Assembly: GCA_026989145.1 (NCBI GenBank)
Contig: JALSJU010000110.1
Coordinates: 1 to 43,606, forward strand
Reading direction: 5' to 3'
From: Thiotrichaceae bacterium
GTDB taxonomy: Bacteria > Pseudomonadota > Gammaproteobacteria > Thiotrichales > Thiotrichaceae
Length of the DNA stretch: 43,606 nt
Shown: positions 35,076 to 42,712 of the stretch, in pieces
How positions within the stretch are numbered: position 1 is the first letter of the stretch
Layout: the number at the start of each line of letters is the position of its first letter
Program-made: the position numbers and the translations under genes
Notes under the pieces: model-generated
Databases searched by the model: none
Seen by the model: the letters and a program-made list of their open reading frames with translations, nothing else
Told to the model about the DNA's origin: nothing

Positions 35076-35792
35076 TTAAAATTGCGTTCGTATTATAGAT
35101 GCTTGATTAAGAAGCTTGCCTGTTAGGGCATCAAGTATATAGGTATAACTTGTAAGTTTAGCATGACGAGCGGGTTGTAACTTATAGGCGAGTCTGGGTG
35201 TAGTGTCGTCAATGAAAAAAATCAATTTTTGGGATGTGTAATCGGTTTGGTTTAAAGCAGGGTTAATTATAGATGCCTTTTGAAACAGATGGTCACTACT
35301 CAACCCCGCATTAATATCAATATCCTTTGGGGTCGGAAAATACTCGCCACGGACTATTTGCAATTCATGTTCGCGGTTAAAGTGTATAGAGATTATCCCC
35401 TGCCAAACGGGAATTCCTTGATATTGTTGCTTCAGTTTAATACGAGTAAAACCAAGATCATCGGTTTTATTGGAGCTGACTTTAAACTCTTTTGCAGGCT
35501 CGTTGATTAAAAATTCGTTGCGGTATTTTTGTAAAAAATTAACAGCAGCTTGCTCCATTGTTTCTGAGTCAGTGGCTTTTTTATAAAGCGTTTGCGTGGA
35601 GTTATTGTCTTTGAGTAGCTTCACCGTTTTATTGTGAGGGTTTCTTTTTAACAAGAAATCTTTTGATAGCGTTTGCATAGGCTCGGCATTGATGTCATTT
35701 ACTTTGTTTAACGTTGTATTACCAGCACAAGCAGATAAATTTACAACAGTAAGTGAAAGGCTGAGTAATAATAAGGCTTTAAAAAATATCAT
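35076..35792 (-). CDS. Lipoprotein made of a stand-alone FTP/PepSY propeptide-like domain
   Basis: From the ATG at 35792 the protein has 238 residues; a TTG at 35801 is an alternative. The leader ends LSAC (Cys22 lipobox). The mature domain resembles the propeptide of the neighbouring M4 protease: QQYQGIPVWQGIIS and GEYFPTPKDI match QQYKGIPVWKSQLT and GKFIPTPSNI. TYILDALTGKLL near the end fits PepSY. M4 propeptides fold and inhibit their protease, so a membrane-held inhibitor or chaperone is likely. The protease gene follows after 21 bases. Confidence 0.8.
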   Translation of the reverse strand: MIFFKALLLLSLSLTVVNLSACAGNTTLNKVNDINAEPMQTLSKDFLLKRNPHNKTVKLLKDNNSTQTLYKKATDSETMEQAAVNFLQKYRNEFLINEPAKEFKVSSNKTDDLGFTRIKLKQQYQGIPVWQGIISIHFNREHELQIVRGEYFPTPKDIDINAGLSSDHLFQKASIINPALNQTDYTSQKLIFFIDDTTPRLAYKLQPARHAKLTSYTYILDALTGKLLNQASIIRTQF

Positions 35793-35923
35793 AGTAAGCA
35801 ATTTAATCTAAACGTTTATTATCGCAATTAGGTGTATTGATAACGATGCATTATCATATTTCTAGCAATTATCTGGCATAATTTATAATCACTTCTATAT
35901 TAGCAAACATTAAAGGAATACTC

Positions 35924-36400
35924 ATGAAATCATTAACTCTATTCTTACTCCTTTTTATTACCGCTTGTAACAGTGGCGAGCAAAATAAAAATTCGGGAAG
36001 CCACAACCCTAGCGACACCCCAACAGCAAATATCACAGCCGTAACAACTCAGGGTGATGAAGATAGCTATACTTTCAACGTCACGATTAAAAGTGATGAA
36101 ACAGGTTGCGATCAATATGCAGATTGGTGGGAGGTCCTAAAAGCAGATGGAACTTTAGTTTACCGCCGTATTTTGGCGCATTCCCATCCCAATGATCAGC
36201 CTTTTACGCGCTCGGGAGGGCCGGTAAAAATCACTCAGGACGAAATGCTTTATATTCGTGCGCATATGAACAAATTGGGCTATGTGGGTGATGTGTATAG
36301 TGGTAGTGTAGTAGAGGGTTTTATTAAAGTAGAAACACAAACAAGCTTTCCAGATAGTGTTGAAAAGCTTGATCCTTTGCCAGAGGGTTGTGCCTTTTAA
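35924..36400 (+). CDS. Small lipoprotein, unknown function
   Basis: A 158-residue lipoprotein with a clear signal, MKSLTLFLLLFITAC (Cys15). After a Ser/Asn/Pro linker comes one domain with NITAVTTQGDEDSYTFNVTIKS, CDQYADWWEVL, and LVYRRILAHSHPNDQPFTRSGGPV, ending in PLPEGCAF; two cysteines may form a disulfide. The AHSHP stretch could be a metal site. I do not know its family name. AAAGGA lies about 8 bases before the ATG. Its stop coincides with the presumed left edge of repeat copy 2. Confidence 0.75.
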   Translation: MKSLTLFLLLFITACNSGEQNKNSGSHNPSDTPTANITAVTTQGDEDSYTFNVTIKSDETGCDQYADWWEVLKADGTLVYRRILAHSHPNDQPFTRSGGPVKITQDEMLYIRAHMNKLGYVGDVYSGSVVEGFIKVETQTSFPDSVEKLDPLPEGCAF

Positions 36401-36647
36401 GTCAATTGCAAGCAAAGCACTAAATATGGTTAAAATCAATAACAAAGAAATTGGAAACTTGGCTAAGCCACGCAAACTAATAAAAGTGGCGAGCTTACAA
36501 GGCATCAATTCCGTTGTTGTTATTTTTTGCGAAGGGTTGTTGCACCATGCCACGGGCGTATCCATTCTCAAAAAATACGCCTGCTAGGACTTGATGCCTT
36601 GTAAACTCGCAGAACTCAGCTAGGTTATTCAAGAGCTTCCTTAAAAG
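36394..36647 (+). repeat. Structured repeat element, copy 2
   Basis: About 254 bases between the lipoprotein and norD genes, with the same core as copy 1: TTGGCTAAGCC (36459-36469), a small hairpin GCCAC with GTGGC, then a long helix 36489-36508 with 36591-36610 (19 of 20 pairs) enclosing TCCGTTGTTGT and AAATACGCCT. The helix sequence is unlike copy 1, but pairing is kept. The right end, read on the minus strand, is TTAAGGAAGCTCTTGAATAAC, close to the copy 1 terminus. The left end is degenerate; CTTTTAAG at 36394 pairs with CTTAAAAG at 36640. Edges are approximate. Confidence 0.65.
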
Positions 36648-36658
36648 ACATACGCTCT

Positions 36659-38512
36659 TCAATTTGTAAGCCTCAAATAAAGCAAAGGCAACTTCTTAGG
36701 TAACTCTGCCGCATTATTAATCAAAACATAGGAACGACCGCCAAATAAATACGGCAAATAGTCTTCTGCTTGTTCATCAATGGTGACACAAAAGGGTCGA
36801 AGCCCTAATTTTTCGGCTTCTAATACCGCTTGGCGTGTGTCTTCTATACCGTATCTTCCTTCGTATTTATCCAGGTCATTGGGTTTGCCATCGGTGAGGA
36901 TGAGAAGTAGTTTTTGGCTACTGGTTTCTTTTGATAATAACTGTGTGGCATGGCGAATGGCCGCACCCATGCGGGTGTAATAGCCTGGGTGGATGGCATT
37001 GATGTGACCGCGTACGTTGTCATCGTATTTGTCATCAAAGCCTTTGATATTGTAGAAACGGATGTGACTTCGATTGCGAGATGAAAATCCGTGTAGCGCA
37101 AAACGATCACCGGTGGCGGTGAGTGCTTCTGAGAATAAAAAGAGCGAGTCACGCACCACATCAACCACACGTGCATGGTTGTTGATGTGCGCATCGGTTG
37201 ATAACGAGAGATCTGCCAGCAACAAACAGGAGAGGTCACGGGTTTTATTGCGTAGCTCTTGATAGACGGGCGTATCACTATTCACTTGTCCACGTTTAAG
37301 ATCAGATAAGAAATTAACATAATTTTCTAAATCTATTTCTGTGCCATCGCTTTGTCGATTTATCCAGTGGCGTTGTGGGCGTAGCACTTCAAATTGACGG
37401 CGAATTTTATGCGCTTGTTGTTGCAATCGTTTAGGTAGCTCCGTTGGCTCGGTATCGCGAGATTCCATTTCTTGCAATCGACAATGGGCTTTTTGTAGTT
37501 TTGGTTGTCTGTAATCCCATTCATCAATGGGGATGCCTTCACCGAGCACAATATCGTCGTATTTGTTGGATGGGAGATCTAAGTCTAGCTTGATTTTGCT
37601 GGCAGTGGTTTGGCTGTCTTGAGCGACGGTAATATTATCCATATCCTCTGCCGTTTCCATCGCGTCATCGTCATCATCTTCGAGACTGGTGCGGTCTACT
37701 TTGCTAAATTCGGCCCAGCTCCATAGGCTTTCAAGACGAAAAGTCATTAGCCCCTCGTTACCTGTTGGCATATCTTCACGGTTGCCTTGTTTACGCTTTT
37801 GTTGTTTCTTTTGATCTTTTTTAGTCTGTGGTGCCTCTTCAATGTCTGGGTCTTGAATGCTCTTTTGTTCTATTAATTCTTCATTAGGCGGGGCAGGGTG
37901 CAACCATAAAACGACAGGCTGTGGAGGTCGTTTTGCATATTTTATATTTTCAGTTGAAGTCGCGTTTATTAATGCATGACGGATGATTATTTCTTGCTCG
38001 GCTTCATCCTTTGCTAAATTTTCAGGCTTAGGGCGTTGTGCTAAATGGGCTTTTAACAATGTTTGGTAACGTTGATTTAAACCGGGCCAAATTTCTAAGG
38101 TTTTAACGGTTCGATATTGGTTTCTGCTAATCCAGTTTGTATTGTGTTCTGTTGGTATATCTTCTTCAGCAACCACGGATAAAGCGGTTAGCCATAAATA
38201 TAAATCAAGATTCAGTTGCCTAGTCGGAAAGAGGGCAATGCTATCAGGAAGTCGTAAAGTCTCTTCATCACGCCAAGCATATTGTGTTTTATCGCCCATG
38301 CCAGCGATGCGTTGTAGGATGGTTCGACGCGTGTGTAGCGTTGACTCGGTTGCGTTTTCTACGCGCAAACCGCCCTCACCACCCAATGCACGGAAGAAAA
38401 TACCTGCGGTATAACGAACCTCATCTAATGTGACTGCGGCATCAGGGTAGTTGGTGTCAGCACGTTTTGTGATGAAACGATGCCATGTTGAGCCGACTAA
38501 TTCTTCTAGCAT
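36659..38512 (-). CDS. norD: NorD-like VWA protein, nitric oxide reductase activation
   Basis: A 617-residue cytoplasmic protein with a C-terminal von Willebrand factor A domain. The MIDAS metal site reads DLSLS at 434-438; YTRMGAAIRH and ILTDGKPNDLDKYEGRYGIEDT fit the other MIDAS blocks. The N-terminal half is helical with an acidic linker (about 278-292). NorD works with the NorQ ATPase to insert iron into the NorB subunit. AAGGA sits 8 bases ahead of the ATG. It is last in the leftward operon, 22 bases after the zinc-ribbon gene. norB itself is not in the window. Confidence 0.92.
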   Translation of the reverse strand: MLEELVGSTWHRFITKRADTNYPDAAVTLDEVRYTAGIFFRALGGEGGLRVENATESTLHTRRTILQRIAGMGDKTQYAWRDEETLRLPDSIALFPTRQLNLDLYLWLTALSVVAEEDIPTEHNTNWISRNQYRTVKTLEIWPGLNQRYQTLLKAHLAQRPKPENLAKDEAEQEIIIRHALINATSTENIKYAKRPPQPVVLWLHPAPPNEELIEQKSIQDPDIEEAPQTKKDQKKQQKRKQGNREDMPTGNEGLMTFRLESLWSWAEFSKVDRTSLEDDDDDAMETAEDMDNITVAQDSQTTASKIKLDLDLPSNKYDDIVLGEGIPIDEWDYRQPKLQKAHCRLQEMESRDTEPTELPKRLQQQAHKIRRQFEVLRPQRHWINRQSDGTEIDLENYVNFLSDLKRGQVNSDTPVYQELRNKTRDLSCLLLADLSLSTDAHINNHARVVDVVRDSLFLFSEALTATGDRFALHGFSSRNRSHIRFYNIKGFDDKYDDNVRGHINAIHPGYYTRMGAAIRHATQLLSKETSSQKLLLILTDGKPNDLDKYEGRYGIEDTRQAVLEAEKLGLRPFCVTIDEQAEDYLPYLFGGRSYVLINNAAELPKKLPLLYLRLTN

Positions 38513-38534
38513 GTTAGTGTCCTTTTTATCTCAA

Positions 38535-38741
38535 TCATTGTCCAAGTACTGGCGTTGAGCCAAACCACGGCAAAATTATCATCATGCTTAGCGAGAAAAG
38601 AACCAGAAAGATAAACCAGAAGATGAATCTGCGTTGCGGTGATGTTTGCTGATTAGTGGGCAAGGGCATTCCACAGCTAGGGCAGGTTTTATCATCAGAA
38701 CTGACCTTGTTATTGCAATGATTACAGATTAATTGCCTCAT
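38535..38741 (-). CDS. Small zinc-ribbon membrane protein
   Basis: A 68-residue protein with a zinc ribbon (Cys6, Cys9, Cys20, Cys23: ICNHC and TCPSC) followed by one membrane helix (about 38-60). AGAGG precedes the ATG. It sits between the norEF-like pair and norD. Function unknown; a role in assembly of the membrane complex is only suggested by position. Confidence 0.7.
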   Translation of the reverse strand: MRQLICNHCNNKVSSDDKTCPSCGMPLPTNQQTSPQRRFIFWFIFLVLFSLSMMIILPWFGSTPVLGQ

Positions 38742-38901
38742 AATAGCCTCTTTTTGCTGTTTAACAGGTGTTTCTTAAGACCACCCCCCCACTTTTTTAG
38801 TGAGCTTGCCGTTTCGTTTTTTGAAACGGACAACTCAATTATGTCGCTGCTGTTTGGCGACGTGGTTTTGTATTTTTGATTTGGTGTAACGGTAGTTATC
38901 A
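38742..38901. other. 160-base gap with hairpins inside the nor operon
   Basis: Between the second norF-like gene and the zinc-ribbon gene lie CCGTTTC with GAAACGG (around 38810-38830), GTCGC with GCGAC (around 38843-38862), and CCACCCCCCCACTTTTTTAG (38781-38800), which almost repeats part of the terminator at 42541-42586. This may split the operon into two transcripts. Confidence 0.4.
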
Positions 38902-39192
38902 TTAGAGCATCGTCCATTTAGCAATCTGTTCAGGGAATAAATAAACAATAATGATTAGCGAAGGAATAACGTAAAAATAAGTTCGCATCAGTGTTCTCAA
39001 AACAATGTGAGCCTTTTTTAGCTCCATAAAATGATCAACAATAATCCTGCCTTTAATTGCCAGTACGATGGCCATGATGCTTGCACTTATAAAGCTTGTA
39101 TCAGCACGTTCTGCCATATAAGCACTCAAAAGTGTTAAGGCTAAAAGGACTACCCAAAGCGTGCCTATTGTTCTTTTGTGTGTCATATTCAT
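38902..39192 (-). CDS. NorF / cytochrome c oxidase subunit IV-like protein, second copy
   Basis: A 96-residue membrane protein of the COX4_pro family (PF03626): three helices and the loop KGRIIVDHFMELKKAHIVLRTLMRTY, matching the IxxFMxL-R pattern of NorF. It is coupled to the preceding norE-like gene by a one-base overlap (TAATG). It resembles the copy at 41532. NorF improves nitric oxide reductase activity in denitrifiers. Confidence 0.8.
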   Translation of the reverse strand: MNMTHKRTIGTLWVVLLALTLLSAYMAERADTSFISASIMAIVLAIKGRIIVDHFMELKKAHIVLRTLMRTYFYVIPSLIIIVYLFPEQIAKWTML

Positions 39193-39818
39193 TACCTAAT
39201 CACATACAACAGTGGAAAAATAGTAATCCAAGCCAAATCAATCATGTGCCAATAAACCGCCATATTGATTAAGCCTTCGTGTTCGTTTGATGTGTAGATG
39301 CCTGTGTTTATTCGATAGATCACCCAAATCAAACCCGCACTACCCCAACCAACGTGTAAAAAATGGTTGAAGGTTACATAGTAATAAACGCCGTAAAAAA
39401 TATTAGTTTCAGTGGCTAAACCTTGTGTGGTGTTCCAATGATATTCAAATGCTTTGATAATGAGGTAAATCACACCACAAGCCACAGCGCCCCAAAGCCA
39501 GTTTGCACTTTGTTTGGGCTTATTTGTGCGTGTTGCTATTACGGCTCTCACCACAAAAAAACTACTGGTGAGCATTACAAGGGTGTTAGTTGTGCCCGCT
39601 AAGGTGCTGAGCCTTGTTGGGCCTTCGTGAAAAAGCTCGGGGTTATGTACTTTTGCTAAAAAGTAGACGATAAACATAATCGCAAACTCACTCATTTCTG
39701 CCAAAATCGCAAACCAGATTGCGATGCTTCCAGGGATGTTAGCTTTCTTTACTACAAAATTTAACTGTTCAGAAGTAGGTTTTGTTTGGGAGACATATGA
39801 GGAAGCAAGGGCATTCAT
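39192..39818 (-). CDS. NorE / heme-copper oxidase subunit III-like protein, second copy
   Basis: From the ATG at 39818 the protein has 208 residues; GAGAAG in the end of the upstream gene serves as ribosome site, and the longer frame is ruled out by the overlap of 68 bases. It has five membrane helices and the conserved PGSIAIWFAILAEMSEFAIMF at the start of the first, TNTLVMLTSSFFVVRA, and the C-terminal AVYWHMIDLAWITIFPLLYVIR. It is a short subunit III of the NorE type and pairs with the downstream norF-like gene. Confidence 0.85.
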   Translation of the reverse strand: MNALASSYVSQTKPTSEQLNFVVKKANIPGSIAIWFAILAEMSEFAIMFIVYFLAKVHNPELFHEGPTRLSTLAGTTNTLVMLTSSFFVVRAVIATRTNKPKQSANWLWGAVACGVIYLIIKAFEYHWNTTQGLATETNIFYGVYYYVTFNHFLHVGWGSAGLIWVIYRINTGIYTSNEHEGLINMAVYWHMIDLAWITIFPLLYVIR

Positions 39819-39819
39819 G

Positions 39820-40233
39820 TTACTTCTCAATACTCTTTTCGATACCCAATAGGTTTCCAATAATTGGAAACCTAAAGTTTCTCTCATTAATAGCTTTTGA
39901 AAAGCCTAAAACACCTAAAAGCATAAAAAGTGGTACGATAATCATCAGGTAAATTTCAGCCATGAGTAAGGCCTGAACGGAGGCAAAACCCGTGGTTAAA
40001 AATGCGATAATAGCAAGTGTTAGTGCAATAGCCGTCGTGAGGGTGCTTCCCCATAAGGCTTGTTTAATATGATTTTTACTAACTTGTGAAGCATTTTTAT
40101 AGGCGAGAAAATAGAGCGCCCAAAGGATTAAATAGAAAATCCCAATAAACAATAAATTAGCCATGAAGAAAGCCATCGCCACTGCGCCTGTATAATCATG
40201 GGTAAATTTTTCTTTGTATTTTTGATCGTCCAT
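39820..40233 (-). CDS. Four-helix membrane protein of unknown function in nor cluster
   Basis: A 137-residue membrane protein with about four helices (roughly 15-45, 65-85, 90-105 and 105-115 region) and a basic end FRFPIIGNLLGIEKSIEK. The FPIIGNLL motif resembles the end of DUF4870/Tic20-like proteins, but the match is weak. Its start follows the norQ stop by 2 bases and its stop precedes the norE-like ATG by one base, so it is tightly bound to the operon. The role is unknown. Confidence 0.6.
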   Translation of the reverse strand: MDDQKYKEKFTHDYTGAVAMAFFMANLLFIGIFYLILWALYFLAYKNASQVSKNHIKQALWGSTLTTAIALTLAIIAFLTTGFASVQALLMAEIYLMIIVPLFMLLGVLGFSKAINERNFRFPIIGNLLGIEKSIEK

Positions 40234-40235
40234 TG

Positions 40236-41018
40236 CTAGCTTCCGATCTTTGCGCGCACCACTTCCATTAACGCTTCAACCGTTTCTTCATCATCGGTAA
40301 GTGGCTCGATAATGGCTGCACGACAAGCATCAATGGGCGCAAAGCCTGCATTGATTAAGGTCGCGGCATAAACTAATAGTCGGGTGGAGGCGGATTCTTC
40401 TAAATCATGGTCTTTTAAAGCGCGTAAAGCGTGAGCAAGTTCAATCAGTTGGGTTGCTGTTTTGTCATCAATTTTAGTTTCATTTTGGATAATGGTCGTT
40501 TCTGTTGCCACATCGGGGTAATTAAAACGCATAGAAATAAAACGTTGGCGCGTTGAGGGCTTCATGCCTTTAAGTAAGTTTTGATAGCCGGGGTTGTAAG
40601 AGACGATTAACATAAAATCTTTGGGTGCTTCTAATAATTCGCCAGTACGTTCGATAGGGAGAATCCGACGATCATCCGATAACGGGTGGAGTACAACCGT
40701 GGTATCTTTACGCGCTTCAACCACTTCATCTAAATAACAAATTGCTCCTTCTCTTACTGCCTTGGTGAGCGGACCATCTTGCCAATAGGTTTCGCCATCG
40801 CCAATTAAATGCCTGCCGACTAAATCAGCGGCGGTTAAATCATCGTGACAGGCAACGGTGTAAAGCTTGCGTCCTAATTTTGCCGCCATGTGTTGAATAA
40901 AACGGGTTTTACCACAACCGGTAGGCCCTTTGATTAATAAAGGTAGTTGGTTGTTGTAAGAGTGTTCAAATAGCTCAACTTCGTTGTTTTGGGTTTGGTA
41001 ATAGGGGATGTCGCTCAT
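40236..41018 (-). CDS. norQ: NorQ/CbbQ-family AAA+ ATPase
   Basis: A 260-residue MoxR-type ATPase that, with NorD, activates nitric oxide reductase. Walker A GPTGCGKT at 31-38, Walker B AICYLDEVVEARKDT, sensor 1 MLIVSYNPGYQNLLKGMKP and arginine finger region STRQRFISMRF are all typical of NorQ/CbbQ. AGAGAG precedes the ATG. CbbQ (RuBisCO activase) is excluded because no RuBisCO or CbbO is nearby and NorD follows. Confidence 0.92.
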   Translation of the reverse strand: MSDIPYYQTQNNEVELFEHSYNNQLPLLIKGPTGCGKTRFIQHMAAKLGRKLYTVACHDDLTAADLVGRHLIGDGETYWQDGPLTKAVREGAICYLDEVVEARKDTTVVLHPLSDDRRILPIERTGELLEAPKDFMLIVSYNPGYQNLLKGMKPSTRQRFISMRFNYPDVATETTIIQNETKIDDKTATQLIELAHALRALKDHDLEESASTRLLVYAATLINAGFAPIDACRAAIIEPLTDDEETVEALMEVVRAKIGS

Positions 41019-41063
41019 GTGTGCTCTCTTGGTAATTTTTATAAGTGATTTGTTAGTGTTTTG

Positions 41064-41519
41064 CTAGGGATTTTGGTACCCATTAATCACTGCAAATTTT
41101 GCCGTCATCATATCCATCGTATTGACGTGTTGTTCAAACCATGTGGGCCAAGCTGAAAAGATATAGTTTTTGACTAATTCAATGTCTTGGCTATCACTCC
41201 AAGCGTTTATTAGCTCACGCAAAAGATTTAAAGCTTTTACGTGTTCACTAGCGTGTATCTCGTAGGCAGGAAAGCCCGTTTCTTGCATAAGCGCATTTTC
41301 ACGCTCAAAGTGTAAAATGGTGTGATCTAACCATGCGTTTAATTTCTTGCTGAGTGCCTGCTGGTTTTCATCACTATTCTCTGAGATATATGTATCGATA
41401 AGCTCGCCAATCTCTCTCACTATTTTGATTTCTTCAAAGTGAGTAGCATTCATAAAATCAAGTTCTACAGATGGAATTTCATCCTGTTGTAGCGTTTTTC
41501 TAACAGTATTTGTGGTCAT
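41064..41519 (-). CDS. Bacteriohemerythrin-domain protein
   Basis: A 151-residue four-helix bundle with the full di-iron ligand set: His27, His66, His70, Glu74, His89, His93, His131 and Asp136 (in HFERENAL, HASEHVKAL and EQHVNTMD). Hemerythrins bind O2 and can bind NO. AAGGAGG precedes the ATG. It sits between norF-like and norQ in a nor-accessory operon with an Fnr box, so NO detoxification, sensing or O2 delivery is the likely job. Confidence 0.9.
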   Translation of the reverse strand: MTTNTVRKTLQQDEIPSVELDFMNATHFEEIKIVREIGELIDTYISENSDENQQALSKKLNAWLDHTILHFERENALMQETGFPAYEIHASEHVKALNLLRELINAWSDSQDIELVKNYIFSAWPTWFEQHVNTMDMMTAKFAVINGYQNP

Positions 41520-41531
41520 AAGTAGCCCTCC

Positions 41532-41828
41532 TTATTTATTAGAGACTAAATAAATAATAAAAATTGCTAACGTTGCACCCCACAACCAGCCATACATAAT
41601 CACCCGCCAAAGCAGTGAAACATCACGAAGCTCCATAAAATCACGAATAATTAGCGTGCCTTTAACCACCGCTGTTAGCAGTAAAACAAGCACACTAACA
41701 ATGCCGCTAAAGCCAAACTTTCCTAATGCATAGCTGAGTATCGTTAGGGCTACCATCGCTAACCAAATGCTATGGATGTTGATGTGATTTTGAATGGTTT
41801 TTTTCACGCGTTTTTCATCCCTTATCAT
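41532..41828 (-). CDS. NorF / cytochrome c oxidase subunit IV-like protein, first copy
   Basis: A 98-residue three-helix protein of the COX4_pro family with VKGTLIIRDFMELRDVSLLWRVIMYGW, the NorF signature. AGAGG lies directly before the ATG at 41828. It follows the first norE-like gene by 17 bases. The divergence between the two norF-like copies is large, so they are not a recent duplication. Confidence 0.8.
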   Translation of the reverse strand: MIRDEKRVKKTIQNHINIHSIWLAMVALTILSYALGKFGFSGIVSVLVLLLTAVVKGTLIIRDFMELRDVSLLWRVIMYGWLWGATLAIFIIYLVSNK

Positions 41829-41845
41829 CCTCTTTCATCTTTCTT

Positions 41846-42427
41846 TTATCGGATTATATAAACGAGCGGAAACAAGATAATCCAAACCAAATCAACCATA
41901 TGCCAATACGATGCACCCGTTTCGACGCCATAATGATTGTTAGCGCTGTAATGACCCCGTTTTGCTTTTATCACAATCGCAAATAAAATAATCATGCCTA
42001 AAATCACGTGTAAAAAATGAAACATCGTGAGAGACAGGTAAAACATATAAAAGGTATTGGTGCTGAGTGTGATACCTGCCGAAAACTTATCGTAATATTC
42101 CAGTGATTTTAAGAGCAAAAAACCAGCGCCAAAGCCAAGTGCAATATTCAGATTAGTGATGCACGCTTTAACCCTGTCCAACTTAATCGCATGAACCGCC
42201 CGAACCACAAAATAGCTAGAAGTAATGAGCAGTAGCGTGTTAACTGCACCCGATTCTTTATTAAGCGTTAATTGGAACTCATTAAAAAGCGCCACATTTT
42301 GAGCACGCGTAACCGCGTAAGCGATAAAGGCAATCGCAAACACCAGTAGCTCCATAAAAATAAAAAACCAAATCGCCAAATCACCTGGGAGTAGCTTTGG
42401 CTCTTGTAATGTTATTGGCTCATTCAC
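41846..42427 (-). CDS. NorE / heme-copper oxidase subunit III-like protein, first copy
   Basis: A 193-residue membrane protein of five helices: PGDLAIWFFIFMELLVFAIAF, LLLITSSYFVVRAVHAI, FYMFYLSLTMFHFLHVILGM and ASYWHMVDLVWIILFPLVYIIR are NorE/subunit III features. It is the first gene of the leftward nor-accessory operon; a perfect Fnr-type box lies 62 bases before the ATG. NorE supports nitric oxide reductase and is not catalytic itself. Confidence 0.85.
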   Translation of the reverse strand: MNEPITLQEPKLLPGDLAIWFFIFMELLVFAIAFIAYAVTRAQNVALFNEFQLTLNKESGAVNTLLLITSSYFVVRAVHAIKLDRVKACITNLNIALGFGAGFLLLKSLEYYDKFSAGITLSTNTFYMFYLSLTMFHFLHVILGMIILFAIVIKAKRGHYSANNHYGVETGASYWHMVDLVWIILFPLVYIIR

Positions 42428-42488
42428 TTAATTCGTTAAATCCATCTCAATTGGATTTTTACTTTAGTGAGTTTTTGGGGTTTCTACC

Positions 42489-42502
42489 TTGATGATCATC
42501 AA
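42489..42502. promoter_or_regulatory. Perfect Fnr/Dnr/Nnr box for the nor-accessory operon
   Basis: TTGATGATCATCAA matches TTGAT-N4-ATCAA fully and lies in a 16-bp perfect palindrome (CTTGATGATCATCAAG). Its centre is about 68 bases before the norE-like ATG, a normal distance for activation. Control by an oxygen- or NO-sensing Fnr-family regulator is inferred; the regulator is not known. Confidence 0.8.
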
Positions 42503-42548
42503 GAGGCGGTAAGCTAAGAGGGATTACTTACAAAACATCAAAAAAGTA

Positions 42549-42586
42549 GGGGGGTGGCAAAATAAGCCTATAAATTGCCACCCCCC
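42549..42586 (-). terminator. Intrinsic terminator insulating the nor operon
   Basis: GGGGGGTGGCAA (42549-42560) and TTGCCACCCCCC (42575-42586) form a perfect, GC-rich 12-bp stem with a 14-base loop. On the minus strand it is followed by TACTTTTTTG. It would stop leftward transcripts arriving from the right before the nor promoter; on the plus strand GTGTTTTTG follows, so it could work both ways. Confidence 0.75.
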
Positions 42587-42624
42587 GTGTTTTTGCCACT
42601 TTTGTAACAATACTCAACTTCGTT

Positions 42625-42644
42625 ATACTGGTGAAAACCAGTAT
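42625..42644. repeat. 8-bp hairpin with GAAA loop
   Basis: ATACTGGT and ACCAGTAT pair perfectly around GAAA. Together with the REP-like palindrome 30 bases on, it looks like part of a composite intergenic repeat. Confidence 0.5.
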
Positions 42645-42671
42645 CTATTTACGATTAGGCGATGCGTCAAC

Positions 42672-42700
42672 CGTGGATTGCGGTCTTCACCGCAATGACG
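42672..42700. repeat. REP-like palindrome
   Basis: ATTGCGGT (42677-42684) and ACCGCAAT (42689-42696) pair around CTTC, within GTGGATTGCGGTC...ACCGCAATGACG. Palindromes of the pattern GTCATTGCGG...CCGCAATCCAC are common extragenic repeats in many Proteobacteria. Confidence 0.6.
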
Positions 42701-42712
42701 AGTGGTTGATTT

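Noticed and set aside
36844-37278. 144-residue open frame inside norD on the same strand
   Set aside because: It is a different frame of a well-conserved VWA domain, so it is a shadow.
40236-41018. CbbQ (RuBisCO activation) as an alternative to NorQ
   Set aside because: No RuBisCO or CbbO genes are present and norD and norE/F-like genes are in the same operon.
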